The position numbers and the translations under genes are program-made. DNA of 64,000 nucleotides from Planctomycetota bacterium (GTDB lineage: Bacteria; Planctomycetota; Phycisphaerae; Phycisphaerales; UBA1924). The notes beneath the pieces were generated by a model that saw nothing but the letters and a program-made list of their open reading frames with translations, made no database searches and was not told the DNA's origin. The DNA is taken from assembly GCA_030950285.1 (NCBI GenBank), contig JAUZRR010000009.1, positions 62,001 through 126,000 of the forward strand. The letters are read 5' to 3'. Below, piece after piece: positions 51,224 to 60,200 of the stretch. How positions within the stretch are numbered: position 1 is the stretch's first letter; each line of letters starts with the position of its first letter.

Positions 51224-52729
51224 CTATTCGTCCGATTTCGGCCGGTCGCCTCCAACATCGCTCGGCAAGCCCGGCTCGAGCTCGGGCTCGAACAGGCCGC
51301 CGGGCGGCGCAACCGCCGGGCTTCCCGAACGCACCGTGAACGGATCGGGCAACACCGGCAGCCCCAGACTCATGCGGAGTTGGTTCTCTGCCTGCAACTG
51401 CGCAGGAAATATCCTGCGGGGGAACAACCTTGAAGAGCCGTCCGTGTTGAGCACCGCGACAAACCGCTGCGGCTGCTGCACCGCCGCCTTCTGGTCCCAC
51501 GCCTCGATCACGATCCACAGCCCCGGCGGCGGGTTGACCGGATCGACGCCGTGGTAGGTGAACACAAAGTCGCCGAGCCGATGGGCGACCACGTCCGTCG
51601 GCATCGACTCCAGCACCGCGGCGAGCGTGCTCTCCCGGCTCTCGGGCGCAAGCGACCACCACGCGCTCAGCGCCACGCCCCCGAGCCCGACGTCGTCGGT
51701 GGTCGTGCTCGACATCGTTGCAACAAAGTCCTGTGCCGCGATCGAACCGTCGTCGAGCAGCTCGCCCATGTGCGCCGGCCACGCGCCCGACGCAGCCGCC
51801 GCACGGAGCGGGGCGCGGAACATCCCCACGTCGTAGGTCGAGCCCGAGGCCGACTGCGAGAAGGTCACCGAACTTTGGTAGGCACCGATGATGCCGATCA
51901 CGCCCAACCCGACCACCAGCACCGTAATCACCCCCGGCAAGGCCCCCACCGCGAGCGCCGCCCGCACGCCACGGACCTTCTGGGCGGTCGCCAGCGCAAT
52001 GCCCGCCGCGATCACCCACCACAGCGTGCCGATCCACCCGAAGTAGATGCCCAGGCACGGGAAGAGCACGACGACGTTCGGCGAGCAGGTATAGCACAGC
52101 GCGTGGACGGTGCGCCCGATGCCGCCCTCGGTCTTGCCGGTCAGACGGAGCACGCCGTGCGCGGTCAGCACCCAGAGCCCGAGCAGGAGTACAAACGCGA
52201 TCGCCGTGCCGAAAAAAATCCCGCCCATGACACCGACCACGCCCATGCCGCCCATTGCGCCGAAGAGCAACAAGGGCGCGAAAAAGAGCAAGCCAACAAT
52301 CAGGTGGGTGATCCCCGCGAAAAACCACGCCTGTGCGGGCGGGCTGTCGACGGGCGTGGACCGCATCATCCACGCCGGCGAGCTGGGGCCGCGAAATATC
52401 GTCCGCACCCAGCGCGAGAGAAACCGTTTGTGCGGTTCGGTCCACGGGTTGACGTCGGCCCTGGTCTGCCGCTCGCTGACACCCTCGGCCGGCAGCAGCA
52501 CCATCTCGTCCATCTCGACGCGCTCGCCACAACCCACACAGGCAAACCGCCGCGGTTCGAGGTGCCCGTCGGGACCGGTGCCGTAGTACTCCTGGGCGCA
52601 GTGCGGGCAGGAGAACCGGACCGAGTTCTTCGAGAACCGGAAGTCCGAAGGCAAGAACCCCTCGCCGCACTCCGGGCAGGTGCGCGAGTGGAGGTTCCAC
52701 AACGGATAGTCGCAATGCTGACAGTTCAT
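51224..52729 (-). CDS. membrane protein with N-terminal zinc ribbons (Yip1-like)
   Basis: A 501-residue membrane protein. Four Cys pairs at the N-terminus (CQHC, CPEC, CPHC, CVGC within the first 70 residues) form two zinc ribbons. Five or six hydrophobic helices follow at about 140-285, in a Yip1-like arrangement (HLIVGLLFFAPLLLFGAMGG, HALCYTCSPNVVVLFPCLG). The C-terminal 200 residues are soluble and include a segment like planctomycete secretion-related domains (RAAAASGAWPAHMGELLDDG). The function is unknown. It lies 30 bases after the next upstream membrane gene. Confidence 0.75.
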   Translation of the reverse strand: MNCQHCDYPLWNLHSRTCPECGEGFLPSDFRFSKNSVRFSCPHCAQEYYGTGPDGHLEPRRFACVGCGERVEMDEMVLLPAEGVSERQTRADVNPWTEPHKRFLSRWVRTIFRGPSSPAWMMRSTPVDSPPAQAWFFAGITHLIVGLLFFAPLLLFGAMGGMGVVGVMGGIFFGTAIAFVLLLGLWVLTAHGVLRLTGKTEGGIGRTVHALCYTCSPNVVVLFPCLGIYFGWIGTLWWVIAAGIALATAQKVRGVRAALAVGALPGVITVLVVGLGVIGIIGAYQSSVTFSQSASGSTYDVGMFRAPLRAAAASGAWPAHMGELLDDGSIAAQDFVATMSSTTTDDVGLGGVALSAWWSLAPESRESTLAAVLESMPTDVVAHRLGDFVFTYHGVDPVNPPPGLWIVIEAWDQKAAVQQPQRFVAVLNTDGSSRLFPRRIFPAQLQAENQLRMSLGLPVLPDPFTVRSGSPAVAPPGGLFEPELEPGLPSDVGGDRPKSDE

Positions 52730-52759
52730 GGAATGCTCACGCCGAGCGCCGGGGCGTGG

Positions 52760-53443
52760 TCATCCCCACGCTGCGACCGCCTCACGGACCTTCGCCCGCC
52801 GGAACCACCAGAGCAGAAAGATCGGCCAGATCGCGGTGAGCAGCCACCCGACCACGACCGTAACCGGCCCGATCGCCCCCATCATGCCCTGGAACCCCGC
52901 GGGGAGCTGATCCATGTCGGGGTTCTCCGCCATCTTCTGCATTCCCGACCGCATCACGAAATAGCCCAGCACCGCGATGTAGGTGTTCGAGAGCAGGTCG
53001 AGCCACGCGAACGTGGTCAGCACCCTGGCCGAGGAACGCTTGCGCATCAGCAGCATGATGCCCCCGACCAACAGCACGATCGACAGCACAAACTCGACAA
53101 ACATCTGCGCCGCCTGCAATGCCGGAAAGGGAAAGCTCGCCGCCATCTGCGCTTCAAGACCCTCGGCGTCCCCCTCGGGAATCAACTCCCCGGCCGCGCC
53201 GACCGCTTTGACCGCGACCATCCCGGCCGCACCGCAGGCGTTCTGCAACGTGCCCAACGCACCGAAAATAATCGCCAGCACCCCCACCACCGTCGGCCAG
53301 GCCTCCGGCGGCTTGACGGGCACGAAGTCCCCCTGCGCCGTCGGGGGCAAATCCGGCCTCGCCTCGGCCGGGGTGTCCGCGAGTGAATCGGCGGGTGGAT
53401 CGGGCTGGTCGGGTTGGTCGGGTTGGTCGGGTTGGTCGTTCAT
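52760..53443 (-). CDS. membrane protein with Pro-Asp-Gln repeat start
   Basis: A 227-residue protein. The N-terminus repeats PDQ four times, encoded by a short DNA repeat at 53400-53435. A Pro-rich acidic linker follows, then four hydrophobic helices (VVGVLAIIFGALGTLQNACG, FVEFVLSIVLLVGGIMLL, AVLGYFV, IGPVTVVVGWLLTAIWPIFLLWWF). No family is recognised. It is transcribed together with the zinc-ribbon protein, 30 bases downstream. Confidence 0.7.
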   Translation of the reverse strand: MNDQPDQPDQPDQPDPPADSLADTPAEARPDLPPTAQGDFVPVKPPEAWPTVVGVLAIIFGALGTLQNACGAAGMVAVKAVGAAGELIPEGDAEGLEAQMAASFPFPALQAAQMFVEFVLSIVLLVGGIMLLMRKRSSARVLTTFAWLDLLSNTYIAVLGYFVMRSGMQKMAENPDMDQLPAGFQGMMGAIGPVTVVVGWLLTAIWPIFLLWWFRRAKVREAVAAWG

Positions 53444-53594
53444 GGGTGTCCTCCGGGGTGTGCCCGGCTCATACTACGAAGCTGTGGCCGATCCTGCACA
53501 GCACAGGATTCTCGTCAGGCTCGGCAAGATTCCCCCTTGCCGTGCATATCCGGGCCGCACCTCACCCCCGCCACCCCCGCCACCCCCGCCGCGC

Positions 53595-53622
53595 TTGACT
53601 GACTATACATTGAATGTATAAT
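53595..53622 (+). promoter_or_regulatory. argR promoter, apparently giving a leaderless mRNA
   Basis: TTGACT at 53595-53600 and TATAAT at 53617-53622 are separated by 16 bases, close to the consensus. Transcription should start about 53629-53631, and the argR ATG is at 53631, so the message would have almost no leader and no ribosome site. Confidence 0.72.
53604..53620. promoter_or_regulatory. palindromic operator, probable ARG box
   Basis: TATACATTGAATGTATA is a perfect 8-1-8 palindrome that overlaps the spacer and the first four bases of the argR -10 box. It contains TGAAT, as known arginine-repressor sites do. Bound ArgR would block RNA polymerase, so negative autoregulation is inferred. 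Confidence 0.68.
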
Positions 53623-53630
53623 AATACACA

Positions 53631-54128
53631 ATGTCCGGCCGCGTTCGCAGACAACAAGTCATCGCCGAGCTCCTCTCCCGACAACCCGTCGCGAGCCAGG
53701 AAGACCTCCGCGCACTCCTCCACGACCGGGGCATCGGCGTCACCCAGGCGACCCTGAGCCGCGACCTCCGCGAGATCGGGGCCCTCAAAACCATGCGCGG
53801 CTACCAGATGCCCAGCGAGGCTGCGGGCGCCAACGCCAACGGCAACTCCAACACCTCACCCGGCACCGCCACGCTCGCCCGCGCGCTCGCGGGGTTTGTC
53901 ACCTCCGTCGAACCGGCCGGGAACCTCATCGTCCTCCACACCGGGCCCGGGCACGCCCAGCTCGTCGCCCTCGAGATCGACCGCGCCGGGGTCCAAGGCG
54001 TCGTCGGCTGCCTCGCGGGGGACGACACCGTCTTCATCGCTGCCAACACCACACCCCGCGCACGCGAACTCACCCGCGACCTCCGCCACATGGCAAACCT
54101 CATGCACACCAACGGGGACCAGGCGTGA
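53631..54128 (+). CDS. argR: arginine repressor
   Basis: A 165-residue regulator. The N-terminal winged helix covers 1-70 (RRQQVIAELLSRQPVASQEDL and VTQATLSRDLREIGALK, the ArgR recognition helix). A linker (70-85) leads to the hexamerisation and arginine-binding domain (VEPAGNLIVLHTGPGHAQLVALEID, with GDDTVFIA near the end). It represses arginine synthesis when arginine is high. The ATG is fixed by the promoter and by the family start. Its stop overlaps the argC GTG (GTGA), and the palindrome in front suggests that it controls its own operon. Confidence 0.95.
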   Translation: MSGRVRRQQVIAELLSRQPVASQEDLRALLHDRGIGVTQATLSRDLREIGALKTMRGYQMPSEAAGANANGNSNTSPGTATLARALAGFVTSVEPAGNLIVLHTGPGHAQLVALEIDRAGVQGVVGCLAGDDTVFIAANTTPRARELTRDLRHMANLMHTNGDQA

Positions 54129-55192
54129 TCCGCTGCGCCATCGTCGGCGCCAGCGGCTACACAGGCGCAGAACTCGTCGCGATCCTCCTCCGCCACCCCG
54201 ACGCCGAGATCGTCGGCATGTTCGGCTCATCACGCGAGGGCGCCGACCGCACCTTCAGCGATCTCCACCCCAGATTCCGCGGCGAGTGCGACCTGCCCAT
54301 CCACGCTGCCGACGCCGAGACCGTCCTCGCCTGCGCGCCCGACGCGGTCTTTCTCTGCACGCCCCACGAGATAAGCGCCACGCTCGGGACGGCACTGCTC
54401 GATGTGGGAGATGGCACAGGATGTGACGCGACGGTCCTCGATCTCTCGGCCGCCTTTCGCCTGCCCGATGCAGCCGACTACGAAACGTTCTACAGCTTTG
54501 CCCACCCCACGCCCGGGTTGCTCTCCCGCGCGGTCTACGGCCTTGCCGAACGTGCCGCCGAACCGCTGCGCACCGCAAAGCTCATCGCGGTCCCCGGCTG
54601 CTACCCCACCAGCATCATCCTGCCGCTCGCGCCGCTCGTCGACGCCGGCGCAATCAAACCCGGCACACGCCCCATCGCCGACTGCATCAGCGGCATCTCC
54701 GGCGCAGGACGTACCCCCAACAGTCGCAACATGTTCTGCGAGGTCGGCGTCCAGCCCTACGGCGTCTGGACCCACCGGCACCAGCCGGAAATCCGCACCC
54801 ACGCCGGAGCGGACGTGATCTTCACCCCGCACCTTGGCCCCTACGAACGCGGCATCGTCAGCACGATCCACGTCGAACTCGCCGCCGGGTGGGACGACGC
54901 CCGTGTGCGGACACTCCTCGAGCGCGAATACCGTTCGTCACGCTTTGTGCGGGTGCTCCCGGCAGGATCATGGCCGAGCGTCAACAGCGTGCGGGGGACG
55001 AACTTCTGCGACATCGGCATCGCCGCCGAACACAGCCACCTGATCGTTGTCAGCGCGATCGACAACCTCGTCAAAGGCGCGTCAGGGCAAGCGGTGCAGT
55101 GCATGAACCTCCGCTTCGGGCTCGACGAAGCAACCGGCCTGGTCGGAACCACATGCTTCGTTCCCGGCACGACAACCGAGGTCTCGGCATGA
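54125..55192 (+). CDS. argC: N-acetyl-gamma-glutamyl-phosphate reductase
   Basis: A 355-residue NADPH enzyme of arginine synthesis. The start GTG at 54125 gives the nucleotide-binding motif CAIVGASGYTGAELV at once. The catalytic cysteine is in VPGCYPTSIIL, and the family stretches HPTPGLLSRAVYGLAE, SGAGR, HRHQPEI, FTPHLGPYERGI and NLVKGASGQAVQ are all present. Translational overlap with argR before it and argB after it shows one operon. Confidence 0.96.
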   Translation: MIRCAIVGASGYTGAELVAILLRHPDAEIVGMFGSSREGADRTFSDLHPRFRGECDLPIHAADAETVLACAPDAVFLCTPHEISATLGTALLDVGDGTGCDATVLDLSAAFRLPDAADYETFYSFAHPTPGLLSRAVYGLAERAAEPLRTAKLIAVPGCYPTSIILPLAPLVDAGAIKPGTRPIADCISGISGAGRTPNSRNMFCEVGVQPYGVWTHRHQPEIRTHAGADVIFTPHLGPYERGIVSTIHVELAAGWDDARVRTLLEREYRSSRFVRVLPAGSWPSVNSVRGTNFCDIGIAAEHSHLIVVSAIDNLVKGASGQAVQCMNLRFGLDEATGLVGTTCFVPGTTTEVSA

Positions 55193-56067
55193 CCCCCGGC
55201 CCACTTGTCATCAAACTCGGCGGGCGGGCCCTCGACCACTCGAACAACACCAGCCAACTCTGGGACGCGATCGCCTCGCTCGCACTGCGCGCTTCAGCAA
55301 CCAGCAACAGCACAGCCGACAATCCCGCGCACGGAGTCGCCCTGGTCCACGGCGGCGGCTCGGAAGTCGACACCCACCTCGCCCGTCTCGGCATGACCAC
55401 CACCCGCAACAACGGCCTCCGCGTCACCCCCGACGACCAGATCGACGAAGTGGTTGCGGTGTTGCGGGGACGGGTCAACACCCGGCTCGTCGGGCACCTG
55501 CAAAGCCGTGGCGTCCCGGCGGTCGGGCTCGGGCTTTCCGACGGCGCCACGTGCGTGTGCGCAAAGCACGAGCCCGACGGCGTTGACCTCGGCCGCGTGG
55601 GCACGGTCGCATGGAAGCAACACCAACAACCGTCGCCCGAAACCGGATCACTGTGGCGTGACCTGCTCGCGGGCGGGCGCGTCCCTGTCCTCTGCTCGAT
55701 CGGGCTCGACGCGATGGGCAAGCCGCTCAACGTCAACGCCGACGATGCCGCGGCAGCCGTCGCGGGCATCCTGCATGCCCACATGCTTGTGCTCCTGACC
55801 GACGTGCCCGGCATCCTCGACCGCACGGGCACACCCATCCAGGAAGCCGAGAAAGACAGCATCGAAACGCTCATCGCCGACGGCACCATCGCCGGCGGCA
55901 TGATCCCCAAGGCCCGCGCCGCCGTCGCGGCGGCCGAATCGAGCGGCGTGCCCACAGTCATCGCGTCGTGGAAACACCCCGAACACCTCGCGGCGCTCGC
56001 TGGCAACACACACGTCGGCACACGGGTGCTGCCCGTGCGACGAAGGCCGGTGGGGACGAGCGCCTGA
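55189..56067 (+). CDS. argB: acetylglutamate kinase
   Basis: A 292-residue amino-acid kinase. It begins GPLVIKLGGRAL, followed by VALVHGGGSEVDTHLARLG, later NVNADDAAAAVAGIL, LLTDVPGILDR and GGMIPKARAAVAAAESSGV. It phosphorylates N-acetylglutamate, supplying the substrate of ArgC. The ATG overlaps the argC stop (ATGA). The C-terminal HVGTRVLP fits the usual regulatory end. argJ and argD are not in the operon. Confidence 0.94.
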   Translation: MTPGPLVIKLGGRALDHSNNTSQLWDAIASLALRASATSNSTADNPAHGVALVHGGGSEVDTHLARLGMTTTRNNGLRVTPDDQIDEVVAVLRGRVNTRLVGHLQSRGVPAVGLGLSDGATCVCAKHEPDGVDLGRVGTVAWKQHQQPSPETGSLWRDLLAGGRVPVLCSIGLDAMGKPLNVNADDAAAAVAGILHAHMLVLLTDVPGILDRTGTPIQEAEKDSIETLIADGTIAGGMIPKARAAVAAAESSGVPTVIASWKHPEHLAALAGNTHVGTRVLPVRRRPVGTSA

Positions 56068-56193
56068 CCGCCCGCCCCCTCAGCGATTCCTGCGCCGCGT
56101 TCTCCAGGCACGGGCCAAACTCGCACGCATGCAGCAACACACACAAGCACAACCGCGGGCCGCAACCACGCCCCCGCAACCAAACCACGAAAG

Positions 56194-57216
56194 ATGTACG
56201 CCATGCCGAGCAAATCCACCACCATCGAGCACCTGCACAACACCGCGGTTTCCAAGCCCGAGGGCTCCCCGATCCTCTCCGGACGCGACCTGGTGTCGAT
56301 CAACGAACTCGACGCCGAAGATGTCCGCACCCTCTTTGCGACCGCCGCCGCGATGAAAGACGATCTCACGCCGTTCGTCGGCTCGCTGGCGGGCAAGTCG
56401 ATCATCGCGCTCTTCGAGAAACCGTCGCTGCGCACCCGAGTCACCTTCGAGACCGGCCCGACCCGACTGGGCGCACACGTCATGTACTTCGACCACTCCC
56501 AGCAACGCATCGGCCAGCGCGAGAGCGTCAAAGACTACGCGCTCAACCTCGAGCGCTGGGTAGACTGCATCGTCGCCCGCGTCTTTGAGCACCGCGTACT
56601 CCGCGAGATGGCCGAGCACGCGAGTGTGCCGGTGGTCAATGCGCTCTGCGACCTCGAACACCCGTGCCAGGCGCTGGCCGATCTCTTCACGCTGAGCGAA
56701 CGGTTCGACACACTCGAGGGGAAGAAACTCGCCTACATCGGCGACGGCAACAACGTGTGCCACTCGCTCATGCTGCTCTGCGCCAAGCTCGGTGTGAGCT
56801 TTACCGCGGTGACCCCCAAGGGCTTTGAGCCGCAGTTCTCGGTGGTCCGTGACGCGCTGGCCGACGCCAAATCCACCAACGCCACGATCACGCTGAGCCA
56901 CAACCCCGACGCCGCGATCGGCCACGACGCGGTCTACACCGACTGCTGGGTGAGCATGGGGCAGGACCACCAAAAAGCCCTGCGTGACGGCGTGTTCGAT
57001 TGCTACCAGCTCAACGAAGAGCTCATGGAACGCATCACCGAGAAAGGCAACGACTGGCCGTACTTCATGCACTGCCTGCCCGCGCACCGTGGGCAGGAAG
57101 TCACCGACGAGGTGATCGACTCGCCGCGTTCGATCGTCTTCGACCAGGCCGAGAACCGGATGTGGGTGCAGAACTCGCTGCTCTGGCACATGCTGGCCGA
57201 CGCGCCTTCCGCCTGA
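56194..57216 (+). CDS. argF: ornithine carbamoyltransferase
   Basis: A 340-residue enzyme that makes citrulline from ornithine and carbamoyl phosphate. The carbamoyl-phosphate motif is FEKPSLRTRVTFE (SLRTR in place of the common STRTR). The second is HPCQALADLFT, then AYIGDGNNVCHSL, the ornithine loop DCWVSMGQ and HCLPAHRGQEVTDEV. The first ATG at 56194 and a second three codons later are both possible starts. It follows argB by 126 bases without a visible terminator, so it may belong to the same transcript. Confidence 0.94.
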   Translation: MYAMPSKSTTIEHLHNTAVSKPEGSPILSGRDLVSINELDAEDVRTLFATAAAMKDDLTPFVGSLAGKSIIALFEKPSLRTRVTFETGPTRLGAHVMYFDHSQQRIGQRESVKDYALNLERWVDCIVARVFEHRVLREMAEHASVPVVNALCDLEHPCQALADLFTLSERFDTLEGKKLAYIGDGNNVCHSLMLLCAKLGVSFTAVTPKGFEPQFSVVRDALADAKSTNATITLSHNPDAAIGHDAVYTDCWVSMGQDHQKALRDGVFDCYQLNEELMERITEKGNDWPYFMHCLPAHRGQEVTDEVIDSPRSIVFDQAENRMWVQNSLLWHMLADAPSA

Positions 57217-57248
57217 CTGCGCCCGCGCACCCGCACCGACCCGCGCGA

Positions 57249-60200
57249 CTACTTCTTCTCTTCGCCGCCGCCGAGGAGGTTGTCGAGCAGATTCTCCGGC
57301 GAGAGCAACGTATCGATCGCGTTCTCCCCGACAAGGTCAATCGCGATATCGTTCTTGGGCTTGGCGATCAGGCCGCTGGTGCGGATCGGGAGCCTCGCAA
57401 GATTGCCGACAATCGGCAGCGGGATGTTCGCGAGCCCGGGAATCGCTTCGGCCGCGAACGCGCCGGCGGGGATGAAGGTCAGCACCTCAAGCTCTCCGGC
57501 GGGGAGCATCGAGCCCCCGCCGCCCCTGATCCGACGCGCCTTGGAACCGAGATTGATGAACCCCTGCGTCTCGATCTTGAACTCACCCATCGGCAACGGG
57601 TACGGCTCGTAGCTCACCAGCCCATCCACCATCGTGATCCGCAGCGGCGGCAGCCGTCGCCCGACCTCGCCGGCCGTCTTCTGCTGCGCCGCGGCCAGCA
57701 CCTTCTGGAAGAGGTCGGCCGTCCCGAACCGCGCCGTCCCGATGTCGATCGTCAGCTTCCCGTTGAGCCGGTCAAAGTTGCCGTCCATCGGCACCTCGAT
57801 CGGCGTCTCAAAGATCACCCGCGCCGGGCGATCGTCCCCGGTCTTCTCCAGCGACGCCAGCATCGGCAGCGCCTTCTGCAAGCGCTTGGTCGCGGCCGGG
57901 GTGATCCGGGTCGCCTCGACGACACTCGACTTGTCCACCACAAACAACCCATCGCGCACCTGCCCGCGGATCTCGGCTCTGGCAAAGGGCGCGACCGCGC
58001 TGACCACCAGGCGGCCGCCGTTCATCCCGAACTCCTGCGCGTTGATCTCGAAATCAACCACCGCGCCCAGCACATCGACAAGCAACCCGTCCTGCTTGGC
58101 AAAGGCGTCGAGCACCGCCGTCGGGATCGGCGCAAAGCCGCCGGTGAGTGTCAGCCGCGCCGTCTTCGGCGTCAGATTGCCATCAGCATCGGTAAACGAC
58201 GCGAGCGTTCCGGTGAGTTTGCTCCGCTTGGGCTTCATCTCCGGCTCGTCGCCGACCTTCAGCCGCGGCACAGAAATCGCCAGCCCGATCTGGTCGGGCG
58301 TCGGCCCGCGCCCGATTCGGACCTCGAGCCCGCCGACCTGCATCGCTCGACCATCGCTGAGCGTGGCCGCGAGATCGGGCACCGTCGCGGACAGATTCGC
58401 AAGAAACACCCCCGGCTTGAGCGGTGCCGCGCCGTTGCCGTACGCAAACGCCAGCCGCCTGATGTCAAGATGCACGCGCGTCTGTTTCGCAAACCTGAAC
58501 GCCGGCGGCGGGCTGCCCGGGCGCGCACCCAGGAAGTACAGATTCGCCCACCGCGGCCCCATCTGCCACGACGCCTTGACCTCCCCGCCCAGGTACACCG
58601 CCTTGGGCGCAAACACCACGCCGATCGGTTCCTCGGTGGAAAAACGCGGGCCGACGATGTTCAGTGTCAAAGGCGTCCCCTCGGTCGCCCTTGCCAGGAG
58701 TCGCTGCGGCTCGGCGGTGATGGTGACATCAAACCGGTCCCCCACCGACCCCGCGACCAACGCCGGCTTGGCGAGCAGCGTGTCAATCCACTTCGCGTTG
58801 ACCCTCGAGAGCGTGAGCGTGACCGGTGTCTCGCCCACCGGCTTGGCGCTCTTTATCTGCGCCGAAGCGCTGCTCTGCAACCCGGTAAGCGACGAGCCGT
58901 CAGCCGCCAGCACCGCGCCGGTCAGCGCAACCGTCGCCCTGCCGCCAGCTTCGGTCATCACCGCGAGCGGCGCAACGATCGCCACCTTCAAGCCCTTGAT
59001 CGTGACCGGCGGAATCGTCATCGGTTCGGCCGCAGCGCCCCCATCAGCCGCGTCAGCTGCGGGCAGCGTTATTGCTGCGAGTGCTGCGTCAAGCGAGACA
59101 GTGGCATCGAACACACCCCCGGCTGCAAAGTCCGGCGCAAAGCTCTCACCCAGCCGCAACTCCAGCGGCTTGTTCATCACAAACCCCACGCTCGCCGGCC
59201 CGGTCAGCGCGGGGGTCACCGGCGCATCAGCCGCCATCACCTTGGCCAAGTGCGACGCCACCCGAGGCGTGACACCGATGTTGCCCGTGCCCCGATCAAG
59301 CGACACGAAGTTTGGACGAAGTCGCCCGCTCAGCTTCGCCCGGGTCGGCCCGCCGACAAACTCGACGGTGTACACCGCGGTATCGCGCCGCTTGTCGCTC
59401 TCGCGCGTCGTCATGCTCACGTCAAAGGTCCGCCCCAGCGTGTCCCGCCAGAGCAGCACGACATCCAGCGGCTTGCCGCCGATCTCGATCATCCCGCGGG
59501 GCACGAGCCGCGCAAGCGTCGCGGGGATACCTTCAGCCTTCAGCGTCGAGCTCGGCACAACCTTCAGCGGCGCGAGCACACTCATCGGATCGGCCGGGTC
59601 CGCAGGGGCGTCAAGAAACAGCCCGTGCAGCGTCATCGCGCCGACCACCGTGAACGGTCCGTCGGCGTGACTGAACTGACTGTCAATGCTGACATGCGGC
59701 GGCGCACCCGCGACCGCGATCATCGACGCGACCACCTTCGGCGCGTCGATTCTCTGCCGCTGCCCGACACCGCCGTTCTCCATCGGCAGCCCGACATCCG
59801 CGACAAACTCCGTCAACGTCGCGGTGATCTTTGCCGCCACCTGATCCGGGCGCACCCCGCCGGCACCGATCGGCACGTCCAGCCCCGCGATGACCAAACG
59901 CAACGAGCCCTCGGGTTGCACCCGCACCGGGCCGGCATCTCCCAGGAACGTCGCGATCGTCTTCCCCGCTGTGCGGTTCACCAGCGTCACCGGCCCGCGC
60001 GAACGCAAGCGGTCCGGCTGCACAACCAGCGGCGCGGTGATATCAATACTCCGCGACCGGAACGTCAGGTCAAGATTCGTCGCGTTCGCGCCAGAGCCCG
60101 GGTTCGACGCCGCGAGGATCACCACATCACCCTGCGGCCCGACATCACGCACGAGCACCAGCCCGCTCTCCCGGTAGAGCGGCCCGAACACCGCGTCGAT

